Assembly: GCA_005281725.1 (NCBI GenBank) | Contig: SSBO01000003.1 | Location: 3,585,824-3,649,823 of the forward strand | Source of the DNA: Wuchereria bancrofti | Taxonomy: Eukaryota > Nematoda > Chromadorea > Rhabditida > Onchocercidae | Length of the DNA: 64,000 nucleotides | Direction of reading: 5' to 3' | In this document: positions 33,501 to 48,500 of the stretch, in pieces | Position numbering within the stretch: position 1 is the first letter of the stretch | Layout of the letters: each line of letters opens with the position of its first letter | Made by a program: the position numbers and the translations under genes | The notes under the pieces: model-generated | Told to the model about the DNA's origin: nothing | Databases searched by the model: none | The model's input: only the letters and a program-made list of their open reading frames with translations

Positions 33501-36500
33501 CCAGAATAACAAGTTACCACTTCAAGATTTTTGTTATTATTTGAAATCTTTTGTCAGAATTGAATTTTCTAAAATTTCAATCATTAATTCATTCCATGTC
33601 GATACATTTGCATGAATTGATTTCACTCATTTTCCATCCAATTATTAACAATTCGATATTTCAAATGTATTTCGAATTTATTAAATTTAAAAATGTCTCA
33701 AATCATTATAAGATATGTTAAAGTTAAGAATTGTTATTTAAGTTCAATCGATATAGGATTAGTGAACAACAAGCGTAACCTCATATTATTGACGTCCGTT
33801 TGTTTAGTTTAACAAATAAGCGTAACTCACGTTGCTCATGTTCGTTTTCAATTTCTTATCAAGCTATTAATTTCTAGTTTAAAACTTTTATCAATTAGCT
33901 TAAATTGATTAGCAGTGTATGCCTCTAGCCTATTTAAACTTTCCAAAAGCTTTTTTTCATCCTTTTCTATTGAATATTTTAATGATATTTCATATGTGAG
34001 AAATTTCTGGTGAATTTTTTTTCTGTGAGAGCTAACTTTTTATTTAATTGGATGGTTTTTTTTTTTTTTTTGAAAGTAATTTTGATCCAAGAGGTAATAT
34101 GTTTATTCGAAACATTCTCATAATATCGTTTATGAGAACGAATCATAGAATGATGAAAAAATGGACGATGAGACAAACAAATGTAAAAGATACGACAGTA
34201 AAAGAAAAATAATTTTGCGTTTAAATTTTAATTAATTATACAATTAATTGAAAGTAATAGTTATCATATATTGCACAAAAATCTCATTCATATATTCTTT
34301 TTCACTGTTAAAATAGAATTTATAACTAATTAAAAAAATTACAAATCTAAAAAAAATTTTGAACTTCTTCCAAAATGCATATAGTTTTAGATTTTATCAA
34401 ACTTCAGACCAAGTATTTAAATTTAATTTTTTGAATCCTTTTTTGTTTTAAAATATATTGATGTTAAATTCTTTAAATCTATTATTATCAAATAATATAT
34501 TTCATGAAATGGGTCATTTTTCAGCAATTTCAATCTTTTAATTGATTTATCCTACTCAAATTTAAATAAATTGGTCGTTAATTGATTAATTATTACTATT
34601 TATTAATGGTAATTTTTGATTGAATATGAAATTATTATTTACCCATACAGTTTTATGATTCCATTAGCAACGATAAATTACATATTTAAAAAGTTCATTA
34701 TCATATATAAATGAATATATATGAACTTCCGTTCCATTAATAATCTGATGACCTTCAATGGTAGCAAAATGATCCTCAAGAAATTATTCATTCTTCATTA
34801 AAAACATTGACCTCTAATTTATTAACATATTTAATAATATATATTTCTTCGATTTTCTCAAAATTATTTTCATTATGTATTTATTTTATTTAAATATTAT
34901 TATTCTATAATTTTATGCAATTCTGATATTGTTTACATGAGTAAAAAGCTATTCAATTTTATTAAACAGCTAATACAATTTTTTTCATCAATTTCAGTAA
35001 AATATTTATTTTATTTAGAAAAAAAGAAAAAAGATTTTAAAAACTATAGTTTTGTTATTTTATTTTGTAATATTTGCTAAGAAATCTTTTAAATAAACCC
35101 AAAACTATTATTTTATTTTAAAAAGCATAGAAATATTTACAATTTTCTACATGTATTTTTCTTTTTTCAACAATAAAATAATTTGAAACAAACAAAATAG
35201 TTTTCCATAATTTTTTGTTTTTGTTTTTATTCTATGAATTCAAAGATTGCTATGAAAAACAAGAAAAACTTTTTTTTCTTCTCATTTTAATAAAAAATTT
35301 CAATTTTTCATTTGTTTGCATTCATTTGTAAATTTGATTTTATCATAAAAAATTACTCGAAATACAATGGCAAAAAGGAATAAAAATGGAAAAGAAAAAA
35401 AAATTCCACAAATCATTGCTTTTTTTGTTATCTTCAAATTTATGATCTAAAAAAAAACGAGGAAAGAAAATTATTGTTATTTTGAGAATTACCGCTAATT
35501 TTTTGAAGTATTTTTAAAATGAAAAAATTTTTTTGGGAAAAAAAGAAATAATTACGCAGTTAAAATTGCATTTCATATGCTATTTGAATTTTTCAACTAG
35601 TTTTTAGCAATAATAATTATAGCATTCATTTTCTTGTGGTATTCCTCGTTTTTTCTTTTCTTTTTTCGAAAATCAATTATCACAAATTCAGAATTTGAAA
35701 AAATGAAATTCATTAGGATAAAATATAAAAATTTTTGTACTTTCCAAATTTGAACTGTTAATTTTTTTGCTAAAAACTCTCTAATAATTAGCAATTATTT
35801 TATCAAAAATTCATTCATACAATTAGCTAAAAATTTTCAAATACTTTTTTATTAGCTATTTTGAATATAATCCATTAGATATTTATTTCTACAACTTTCA
35901 TATCGTTTTTGCGTATGAAATGATTGTAATGTAAAGGTCAAACTATTTCTATTAAAGGGTCAAATTGTTGGTGCATAAATTGAAGTATTAAAAAAGCTCA
36001 TTGTCAAACTGTTAGCAATTTTTAGCAATATTCAAATTTCTAAATCTGTTTGATGGAATTTTTTAAAGCTTAATGACAACAAGCACAACATTTAAATTAT
36101 ATTTTCATTCAATTTCATGCGAACTTATCTAAATGAATAAATTTCTATACTTGAAAATAATTGCATAATTTTCATATTTCAAATTTTAGGGTAATATTTT
36201 AGTGAATTTTTTTGATGTAAAAAACTTTTTAGGCATAAAGGTTTAAGATTCAGTCTTTTGACAACAAGAAATACACTAAAAAATATATCATAGACTTTCA
36301 GCACTTTAATTTTTTTTTTCATCTTTTAATTTCTATTAAAATTTTTTTCAATACCCCAATTTTTATCGAAATTTGTTTAATATCAAAAATTTTTAAAAAT
36401 TGAAAGTATTCTTGTTTTTTTTTTTCTTCTTGCTATATCATTTAAATTCTTTCCAAAAATATATGTCATTATCGATTTCAGCTCTGAAATGTTTCATCAA

Positions 36501-39500
36501 TTCCAGTTCAAAAATAAATGCGCCATCTTCTCTTTTCTCACTTTTTTTTTATCGGCATAATTAAATTAAAATAACATAGAGTTAATTTTATTTTAATTCA
36601 TCCTAATGATATATCTGTAAATATGTATATCTAATGTCTAATAGAACTTGTCTTTGTTTTTATCACTCTCTATCATCTTAACATTTCATAACTAACATTT
36701 CTTGAAGGTCATTTACGAAGAGGTCAGATTTTTTTCGAAATGAAATGAACGTCGAATAGAAATGTATCATCCATCATAGCATTTGTCAAGTTTTAAGCAA
36801 ATATATGAATTTGTTGCTAATTTATCATTTGTTATATTTCACTTTTAAACTATTTGTCATCTTTTGATAATCAAATAACTTTACAACAATCATTCCAGAT
36901 ACCATTTCAGTTCAATTCATTCAAGGTCAAATTAATTGGCATAGTTGGCATTCTTCAATATTTTGTTGTTGTTCACAGAAAAATGCCTCATTGTTATATA
37001 TTCATTGTACAAAATTTATATTTTCATTCAAAATTATTTTTCATTTCAACCACTCATTTTGTAAGCATTATTTACCTGAAAATGACATATTATCATTTCA
37101 GTGATATGATTAGTAAAATGGATGCATGTTATTTAATTTTTAAATGAATTTGAAAAGAAATGCACTCAATGCATAATGATTTATCTATGATTTACAAGTT
37201 GTAATTTTATTCAAAATATAAATAATGTAAGCAAATAGAGATAAATGCACAGAAAAATGATAAAAGTAAAAGAAACAGAAAGAGACAAAGGAAAAGAAAG
37301 AGAAGAAATGAAATTGACAAATTTTAATCTATCAACTTTTAAAGTGAAATTTGTATTACATATGAAATGGTAAATTTAAATATTTCTTACAATAGTCGTG
37401 TCTAGTTATAATTTTATTTTCGATAATTTTGATAAGACTTATCCGGCAAATCCTTATCACAATTTACTTCAATTTTAAGTTTCATTTTAAATTGCTCACA
37501 CTACCAAAAAGTAAACTGTCACACCTCATCAATTATTTCAAATTAACCGGAATCCTAAAAATGGAAGAAAATAAAAATTTGTTTATATCGATGGAAGATA
37601 GTGCTACTGGTCTTTCTTTTTTTTTTGTGAAGTTGTCAGATTTATTTACAAATTTGAAAAATTTCTTTGCATTAAAAAATTTTCGAAGAAAGAAAATTCT
37701 TTTGTTATATTCATTAAAAACTAATCAAATTTGCAAATGTATAAAGCTTTAAGATACATTTGTGCCAATGACCTTCTAACCTTTTGTCAACTACTTGTGG
37801 TTTGACAAAAAAAAAATGAGAGTGACAATCACAATTTTATCAAATGAATAATTTTTTTTGATCAAATTTTACTAAAAAAATTTTTTTTCCATTCAATTAT
37901 AATTACTGCGCTAATTCATTTAATTTTCTTTTAGCACACGCTAAAAAATTTTTATATTTTTAGTAAATTATAGTATTTATAAATTATAATACGAATTTAA
38001 TTTTTTCAATGATAAAATATTAATTTAATATTTAATAAATGAAAGAAATACAAAAAAAAGGAAAGAAATTGGAAAAATTTTTGTATGATTTTTTTGATTT
38101 TTATAACAAATACTTTGCTAATATAAAAGCAGAAGGAAAAAAAACGATAATTTAAAAAAAAAAAAACCGACATTATCAAGCGAAGTTTAAATTCTTCTCC
38201 ATTTATCACTATCATTTTTTGTCTCTTTTTTAAAGTTTTTTCTTTTTTCAAATTTTTCTTTTCAATGTGCACTTTCGTATAATTTTCAATATGCATTGTT
38301 TAAAAAAAAAAAAACGTTTCTCTTTTCTGACAAATGCAATAAATGATTTAAATTAAAATGTATCACAAAATTAGTTCTATTTTTTTCGTTTTTGATCTTT
38401 GCAATTTATTGTTTTGTTTAATTAACAAATAAAAAAGAAATGAATTATCTTATCATATCATTCATTTCAGGCAAATATTGTATTTCATTTCTATAATTTT
38501 CTTCCATGTCAAAAATTCTTTAATAAATTTTATGTATTTTTTTACAATGAATAAAGTCTTTATTTGTAACTAAATTGAATAAAATTGAACTGAATCGAAT
38601 AGAATTTAATAAAACTAATCGAAATAGAAGAAAAATGCGACACGATAAATATAAAAAATGAAATTTAATAAGATTTTTTTGGGAAAAAAAGGAAAAGGGA
38701 GAAATGGATAGGAATTATTTACCGTAAATTAAAAAATGTATAACAAAGAAGAAACAAAAAAATTTTTTAATATTAATTATCATTAAAATATTGAAATGAA
38801 TAACAATACTATTTATAATTACCATTGTCATTCCTCTACTTCTCATTAATATAATTANAGAAACAGAAAGAGACAAAGGAAAAGAAAGAGAAGAAATGAA
38901 ATTGACAAATTTTAATCTATCAACTTTTAAAGTGAAATTTGTATTACATATGAAATGGTAAATTTAAATATTTCTTACAATAGTCGTGTCTAGTTATAAT
39001 TTTATTTTCGATAATTTTGATAAGACTTATCCGGCAAATCCTTATCACAATTTACTTCAATTTTAAGTTTCATTTTAAATTGCTCACACTACCAAAAAGT
39101 AAACTGTCACACCTCATCAATTATTTCAAATTAACCGGAATCCTAAAAATGGAAGAAAATAAAAATTTGTTTATATCGATGGAAGATAGTGCTACTGGTC
39201 TTTCTTTTTTTTTTGTGAAGTTGTCAGATTTATTTACAAATTTGAAAAATTTCTTTGCATTAAAAAATTTTCGAAGAAAGAAAATTCTTTTGTTATATTC
39301 ATTAAAAACTAATCAAATTTGCAAATGTATAAAGCTTTAAGATACATTTGTGCCAATGACCTTCTAACCTTTTGTCAACTACTTGTGGTTTGACAAAAAA
39401 AAAATGAGAGTGACAATCACAATTTTATCAAATGAATAATTTTTTTTGATCAAATTTTACTAAAAAAATTTTTTTTCCATTCAATTATAATTACTGCGCT

Positions 39501-42500
39501 AATTCATTTAATTTTCTTTTAGCACACGCTAAAAAATTTTTATATTTTTAGTAAATTATAGTATTTATAAATTATAATACGAATTTAATTTTTTCAATGA
39601 TAAAATATTAATTTAATATTTAATAAATGAAAGAAATACAAAAAAAAGGAAAGAAATTGGAAAAATTTTTGTATGATTTTTTTGATTTTTATAACAAATA
39701 CTTTGCTAATATAAAAGCAGAAGGAAAAAAAACGATAATTTAAAAAAAAAAAAACCGACATTATCAAGCGAAGTTTAAATTCTTCTCCATTTATCACTAT
39801 CATTTTTTGTCTCTTTTTTAAAGTTTTTTCTTTTTTCAAATTTTTCTTTTCAATGTGCACTTTCGTATAATTTTCAATATGCATTGTTTAAAAAAAAAAA
39901 AACGTTTCTCTTTTCTGACAAATGCAATAAATGATTTAAATTAAAATGTATCACAAAATTAGTTCTATTTTTTTCGTTTTTGATCTTTGCAATTTATTGT
40001 TTTGTTTAATTAACAAATAAAAAAGAAATGAATTATCTTATCATATCATTCATTTCAGGCAAATATTGTATTTCATTTCTATAATTTTCTTCCATGTCAA
40101 AAATTCTTTAATAAATTTTATGTATTTTTTTACAATGAATAAAGTCTTTATTTGTAACTAAATTGAATAAAATTGAACTGAATCGAATAGAATTTAATAA
40201 AACTAATCGAAATAGAAGAAAAATGCGACACGATAAATATAAAAAATGAAATTTAATAAGATTTTTTTGGGAAAAAAAGGAAAAGGGAGAAATGGATAGG
40301 AATTATTTACCGTAAATTAAAAAATGTATAACAAAGAAGAAACAAAAAAATTTTTTAATATTAATTATCATTAAAATATTGAAATGAATAACAATACTAT
40401 TTATAATTACCATTGTCATTCCTCTACTTCTCATTAATATAATTATTATCAGAATAATTATGATATCATTATCATTACTATTGCGATTATTATAATATTT
40501 AATTGGAATTTGTTCCATTCATTTTTTTCTTTTTGATAAAAAATTGACGAACAGACATTTTTCAAAAAAAAAAAAAAAAAACGACTTTTCAGACAGTGTA
40601 CATTATTTGAAAGTAATGAAATACAAGGAAGAATGTTGGTTTTTTTGTTATCTTTAACAAATTTCTTATTCTACAAAAATTAAAAAAAATGCAAATTAGA
40701 TATTTTTAACAAAATTTTTTTTAAAAAATTAGATCATTAAATGAAAAAATTTGCTTAATCTTTAAATATGAATAAGTTTCTTCTCCTCAAAATAATAAAA
40801 TTTATTTTATTCATATTTTCCAATTAATGTAACCTTTAGATCATTTAAGTTTTGTTTTTTTGTTTCTTTGTTTACGATGATTAGATGAATTATTTGAAAT
40901 GACAAATAATTTCTGATATGTTCACATGAAATATTGAAAATCACTAAAATTGGATGTTTTAAATATTTTCAGTTTGCTCATTTTTAGTTGCCAATTTGTT
41001 CGTTCTAATTTTTGCTTATTTTTGATAAATTATACTTTTATAATTTCTAATTAATTACGCTTTTGTGAAATAAATGTTTTCTGACTTTTCTTAATTCAAT
41101 AAATAAACAAATCTTTTTCCAATCATTTCTGAATGTATTTAATTTATTCATTTACAAAACAATGTTTCATTGTTTTTGAAAAAAGGTTAGGAATTACTTA
41201 TGTTGCATTCTAAAATTTCATTTAATTAATTTTACCATTTTTTTTCTTGAAAAGTAAATTCGATAAAATTATTATTTTGAAGTAAAATAAAAAACCTTCG
41301 TTTTTTTACACAGTGACCTTTGAATTTAGTAATGAATTTATTTCAATAATTACAAATCTATATCTCACCTATAACTTTTTTCAATCGGAATTAATCAATA
41401 AATAATACGTTTAGTCAATAAATTAAAATAAAAAAAGAAATTTTCTTTCAGATCACTAAAAACAAGTCAAAATTATTCGATGACAACTACAACCAATCAA
41501 TTTTGTATATTAAATCAAAGAAAATTTGGAATTCCAATTAATTATAACTGTAATACTTGTTCGAATGATACAGTAACATCAATAAAATATGAAAGTATCA
41601 TGCGACGACGAATGGCTAAAGAAGGACGAAGAGGAATACCCGAATTCAAATCTGTTAATATATCAGATCATGGTACTTTTCTTTTTTGTAGAAATTTTTT
41701 TATTGAAGGAAACTTGATGATTTAATAGTAAAATTTATTTAATTAAAAAGGGAATGAAAGAAAAAAGGATGTCTAATTGAGTAAGTATTTATGCAAATAT
41801 TAACAATAAATTATAACATTTAGTTTAATAATTGAATAAAAATGATTTTTAAAGTTTTTTTTAATATTAAATTTTGTAGGTAATAAATTGAATTTTTCCT
41901 TTTTTTTTTTAAAAAATACCACTTTTTTGAAATTACTTGTAACAGATAGAAGAAATTTTGAAAGTATTTTAAAGATATTTTTATTATTTTAAAACAAAGC
42001 TTTTTGGTTGGAATTTTGATGAAATGACAGATATATGCAAACAATTGACGTCATCGGTCATTGATAATGATTGATAAGTAATGATGCAAGTAAGTAAGTG
42101 TAGCAGTAATCAATAGCATGCATGCAGATGGGTACGAAGTTTAAGCATGTGACATGCAAAAAGTACATGCATAAAAGGCTTATGTTTACTTTTGCAACTT
42201 TACTTCAAATGCTTTCTTTTTTTGAAAGTTAATCAATTTTGATAGGAATTTTGTTTAATTTAACGTATTTCACGTTCTGCAACCAAGGATTCTCAATCTT
42301 ATCAATATGCTTATCATTTTATCATTACACTTATAACTAGGTTTATATGATTTTTAAATTTTTTAAGCATATATTACGCTATTTGACCAAATAGAGATGT
42401 TCGCTTTATTTTTATTTATTTTCTCTTTCAAAAAATTTTTTAAAAAATCATTTAATACATTGAAAATGAAACTGTCTTATAGTTATAAAAGATTGGAAAA

Positions 42501-45500
42501 GAGATATGAATATATATTTTTTAAATCCAAATAGCAAAAAAAATCGATGAAATTCAAATTAAATTTAAAAATTTTGCAGCTGAAAAAGTGCATAGGAATG
42601 CTTATAATTTGAAACAATTTGTCATTGATGAAAATTATCCATTCGTTCGTTCGTTCCTTTTTTTCGTTTTTTCATTTTTTTGCCCTTTTCTTTTTTTTTT
42701 TGTTTGAAAAGCATTTGTTCATTTTCTACCTTTTCAAACATTATTTTCAAATTCTTTTTCATTTGAGAAAGATTTCACAAAAATTAGAATCAATATTTAA
42801 AAATTTTCACCACATTTTTAAAATTATTTTAATTATTTTGCTCATTGATATCAATTTTATGCTTTTATTATTTTTGCTAATACAATGGAATTTAACCTTT
42901 ATTTAGGTTTAATTTTAACCTATATTTAGGTTTAAAATACTTTTTTTTGGTTTGGAAAAAAACAATAAAATACTTTTTTTTGGTTTGGAAAAAAACAATA
43001 GTTTTAAAATTAAAATGATAAAATAAGAATTGAATTTTTGATTCCTATCAGATTTCATCGATGAATTATCATTATTGTTTGCTTTCATTTATATTCTATT
43101 ACTTGGCATAATATTATTATCAAAATTGATGGTTTTTCCGCCTAAAATTTTGAGTATTACTTAAAGCAATGGCTAATTAATTTTATTTAGCAAAATTGTT
43201 TCAATTTAAATTTTTTTCTCTTTTCTTGAAGATATTTTGATTTTATTTATTCATTATTTATCGTTTTTATTTCGAAATTTATTATTTCTATCTTTTGTAG
43301 AAGATCAAAGGATGGAGCGATCCAGAAAATGAACATAGCATTTCTTTTTTTTGCCAACCACTAAAAATGATCATTTTAATTTCATTCTTTTCCATAAAAT
43401 CAACTGCAAAATTTTCAAAAAATTCTTACAAACTTTCTTTTACAAATAAATTGATAAATTAGCAACTCTTCCATATGCTTTAAAATTTTTTAGTAAATTT
43501 TTGAAGTTAATTTAATTAAAAAATTTTTTACAATTTCAAATATTTTCTTTTTCATGAACTATATTTGATATAGAAAAAAAGGCAACTAGTAGCGTAAAAT
43601 TTCTTTCAAAAAATCTTGTAAATTTTTTTCTTTTTGCAATAAGTTAAATCACTTAATTATTATTTAATTAAAAAATGCTTACAACTTCACGCCACTAATG
43701 CTTTATTTAATTTGAAAGACAAATAAGACAAAAACTTGAACTAATTTAAAATTTCTTTAAAATTCTTAGTAAATTATCAAAATTATTACAATTTTGTTTT
43801 TTTTGTTTTTTGTTTTGGAATGTTCTAAGAAAGAAAATTTCTATTTTTATTTTTCACTCATAAAATGTATTGTTTGGAGGAAAGAGAAAGATAAAGATTT
43901 TATGTCGTTTGAAATGTGAATTGAAATTGAAGTGCTGACTTACGCAGGAATGAGACGGATGGGAAAAAGATTAATGACCAACAGCCATTGGTCAGTATTG
44001 TGTAATATAACCAAATAGTATTTCCTTTATTCAATTTATTTGTGAGAGAAAAAAAAGAAAAACAAAACAAAATAAGATAAAACATAACTCAAACGCCGTT
44101 TTTATTTTTGCAATAATTTTGCATTCAAAAAAATAATAATAAATAAACTTTTATGTTAACTTAATCCTCATATTCTTATAAATAATAAAAACTTTAATTC
44201 ACATAAATAATTTTTATCTTTTATTTTATTCAATCTTTATTTCTTAATAGAAAAAGAAAATTTTTTTTGTTTGTTTTAGCAAAATTCATTCGTAAAATTA
44301 AACTTGATTTAAATTCTACATTTTTAAATAATTTTGAAAATGACATAATATCATTTTGTAAGAAATGATCAATTGATTAGGCTAAAGATCAATATGAAAT
44401 TTCATTTGTCTAATGTCTAATAATTAAGAAATTAGAAAAAAAACGAAAAAGAACAGATGGACTCACATTTGTGAAAAGTTTTCAACTGTCTAAACTTAAT
44501 TCATTTTTAATACAATCTTTCGAAATTAATAGATTATAATTTAAACTCATCTTAGGAATTATGAATAGATTAGAATTAACCAGTTTTAATTTTGTAAAGT
44601 CCGGAAATGGATAAAAGCTTGATTATACTTGTTATAATCATAAATCTCTTCTAACGTGAATCCACGTACGTTTTATATTCAGTTTATTCATGCATAAAAC
44701 GATTAAAATTCTTTGCGTTTTTTCTTTTTTTTCTCGTAATTTCAATTTTATAATTTCTTTTAACACTTATATCATACAATTATTGTTGTAAAGTAAATAT
44801 TTTAAGAGAAAGTAACGAGAAAGAAAAAGAAAAACTATTTTCATAATAATAAATCATTCGTTTTTTTTTTTTATTATAATTTGTCCATTTCTAAAATAAC
44901 ATTGTTTCTTTATTTCAATTCATTATTTCCAATTCAATTTGATTAATGAATTATTCCACTGATAAAATTAATACTTATGGCATATTTATAAGTTAAACTT
45001 ATTTTTGAAGAAAAAAAAGGCAAATTATATTGAAATTTTTGTTAACATTGTTGTAGGTATCGTAGGCCCATTTAGGCACAACAGTTAAGGCAAAGGCACA
45101 TTATTCAGAATAGTATTTCAGAAATTGTGTCCCCTTATTTGACATTATTTGACTTATTTGATATAATAAATATCAATAATTTCTCTTTTTCTCACTGAAT
45201 TTTTTCTTTTCTACTAAAATAGTTCTCTCATAGTAAAATTTTAAAGTTGCAATTCAGGAAAATTGTATTGAAACTATTAAACAACTATTAATTTAAATTA
45301 CTAAAATATTTAAATGGAATAAAATTTTTGAACAGTTTAAAAATTATTACTTTATCATCAATTAATTACTGAACAATTTATAAGTTGATCTTAATTTTAA
45401 GTGAGTAATTAAAAAATGCTAAGTGAACAATTAAAAAACATAATTATGGGATAATACCTTATCTTTGCCATTATATACTTGTATAGTTATACAAATTTAA

Positions 45501-48500
45501 TTCATTAATACACTTAAATTTTAATTTTAAAAACTATTTGAACTGACCATTTCCTTTTTGACCTTGACATTTCAGTTATTTTGCAAATTTTAATAGCATT
45601 TGTACTTTTTATTATCACAAACATTAATTTTCTCATTGAATGAAAAGAATATTCAAAGCTGAACTTTTAGAATGATTAATCTTTTCAAGAAAGAGAAGAT
45701 TAAAAGTTCTTCAACTCTGAAATCCAATTTTTTTCTTTTTTGACTAACAAAAATAATGAGCTAGCATTAATTAGATTCAAATTTCACTTTCCCCTCTTTT
45801 AAGATTGATTTGAAACTTTTAGTTCTAGAATTTCCACCCAAATTTCTCCAGATTTTATGAAATAAATATTTCAATTATTAATTTTGTAACGCGAGCATGT
45901 GTTATACATAGTCATTGAATGATTTAATTAACTTTTCTCTTTATTCATTGATTTTTTTCCATTTCTGATAACTCTTTATTTTGTTGTAATAACTATTTCA
46001 TTGGAAGCTATCATTTTTCAGGAAATTCTTAAAAAAAAAAAAAGAAATTAGGTTATTAGGTCATCGATGAAGTTAATCATTTCCAGCTGTTACTATCCCA
46101 AAAATTTTTTTCTTTTTTTGAACTGATCTATTTCATTCTCTTTTATTTCATTTATTCCATTATTTAATTACTTAATAAAAACAACCAATTATTTGAATGA
46201 TTGTAGCAAATAGGATGAGAAATTTTCATACAAAGGTTAACTAATAAATTATTTTAATAAGATTTGAAAAAGTTACGATGCACAAAAATGATCAAAATAA
46301 ATTATTAAAAATGAAAGAAAAAAAGGAAAGGAAGAAAAAATTATTTTAGACTGGATAAAATTGTAATGTAATTTTAGAAATAATTAATCGAAACGGGAAA
46401 AAATTAACCGAATGCGATGATCAAGTCTTGAATCGATCGTATGGCTCTTTAAGTCAACGAAAAAAAGATAGAATTATAACAAGTATACAAAGGGTACATC
46501 AAAGGTATCTATTTCATTATTATCTTTTTCTTTTTTTTTTCCAAATTTACTAATTTTAAAATATTTCTATTTCCTTGTGTAAACTCAAATTTAATTTATC
46601 ACATAAATTCGATCCTATCTAGATATTTTGCACTTAAATCATTTATACATATGTATAGTGCATAGAAAAGTTATGATAATGATATTATCACAACTTATCA
46701 CTGGTCTAAAAATGAATTTATTGCAATTGTTATAATTAATAAAAGATACAGAGAATTGTGGATTATGTTAGATAACAAGGATAGTTCATAGTTAGATTTT
46801 ATTCTAAGTTTAAAGATCAACAGCAATAAAGCTTCCCAGAAATGGTGACATTCATAAAAATTACTTCTCCTTTTTTGGCTCATTTTTATTTCTCTTGTTT
46901 CTATTTTTAAACCAAATTCATTAAAACAATCATCTTAACTTACATTTAAACAAAGTTAAAAAGTGTTAAAGTTGAAGTTTAACTATTAACAAACGAGTGC
47001 AATACACTGATAAAATATGTCTGATAAAACTTATCACATACATATACTTTGCTTTCTTTCCTTCTCTCTCTCCCTCTTCCTCCTGTCTTCTCTTTTTTTT
47101 TCCTCTTTTCATAAATCTGTTTATTTATTTCATCAATGCTTTTCCATTATATTTCTGATTTGAAGGAAGAACACTATAAAATTGTTTATCACAACGAAAT
47201 CAATTTTTCATTGCTTTTCACTTTCTGATTAACAACTTACTTATCACAATAATCATATCAGTGTTGTTTGTATTCCAAAATATTTTTTTGCAGATCTCGT
47301 AGTGTTGGTAACGATAATCATTTCTCACTTTGCTTATCACCGTCTAAGCAAAGTCTTGGCAATATGTCATCAACTCGATACAGTAATCACTCAGGTGGTA
47401 GTATCGGTAACAGTAACGGTACTCATCGTGCTTATGGTAGTAATGGTAACAGCGGTGGATTATTAAATCCATTTAAAGCAACGAAAAAATTTTTCAGAAA
47501 GTTAGTTAAAATGTAATTTAAAAATTTCAAAGTGTTAATATTTCCTTTATTATTTTTTTTATTAAAAAACGAAAAAAAAGAAAAGAAAAAACGAAAAAAC
47601 TTCAAATTATTTGAAATAGCAAAAGCAAGAATAAGTGAATAATCGATAAGTAATAACAGAGCATTTTGAATTTTTCATTTATTTAAAATTTTGATTAGCT
47701 ATGTACTAAAATTACAATCCGATATCATATATAGTTCAATGATTTGATTAACGACTGATAATATTTTTAGGATATATGATACAGCAACGTTGCCTAGCCG
47801 ATTACATTCAAAAGTATTAGCTTCAAGTGTAACAGATAAAAATGAAATTCCAACAACATCAATATCATCACAATATTCATTTCTTGATGCTAGTTATTCA
47901 TTAGAAATACCAGATGATGAGCAATCTTATCAGTATGATAATGATATTACTAATCAAGGTAAGATTTTTCATCCTTTATTTGCCTTGTTTTAAATTAGAA
48001 AAAATTGGGTGGAAAAAATGGAAGAGAGAAAAAGTGGAAAACAGAAGATAATATGAAAAAGAGAAAATTTTTTCATAAATAATTGAAAAATATTAAAATT
48101 CAAATCAAATTTTAAATTAAAAAAGAAATTCAAAATGTTTATTAATAATAGAAGCACGAAATATCATTATATTTGTAAATGTTATTATTCTCAAAAAGGA
48201 AAAAAAAAAACAAAAAAATGAAAGGACTCACATTTATCTTCTGTTCTTATTTTTACAGTTTTAACAATTAATGAAATATAAATGCAGAAAAAAAATTTTT
48301 TCCGTTTTCAGAAACAAAAAGTAATCTTTGATCTTACAAATTTTTCTTTAACTTTCAATCTTTTCAAGTTACATTTCAATTATGCTTTCCTGCTTTTTTT
48401 TTTACATTTTTCTTTTTTTTCTTGTTTGTAGAGCATTCATTGAGAAATTAAGAGAGTTATGGTAAAATTAAAATTATGAAGAAATGATAATTTATGATAA

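Larger units (their letters stand above)
27689..41451 (+). other. Intron 1 of the FAM167-like gene, about 13.8 kb as assembled
   Basis: GTTAGT at the donor and TTTCTTTCAG at the acceptor. It contains the degenerate minisatellite at 28946-29146, a candidate alternative last exon at 31891-31948, and the 1,587-bp duplication with an N at 38858. If that duplication is an assembly error the true length is about 12.2 kb. Other open frames here are low-complexity products of AT-rich DNA. Confidence 0.7.

Noticed and set aside
37429..39340. Two identical 107-codon frames at 37429 and 39017, and identical minus frames at 38006 and 39594
   Set aside because: Identity comes from the duplicated 1,587-bp block. 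The translations are Phe/Lys/Ile-rich with no family features.
42619..42906. 95-codon Phe-rich plus-strand frame
   Set aside because: Poly-T driven, with no conserved motif and no splice or start context.
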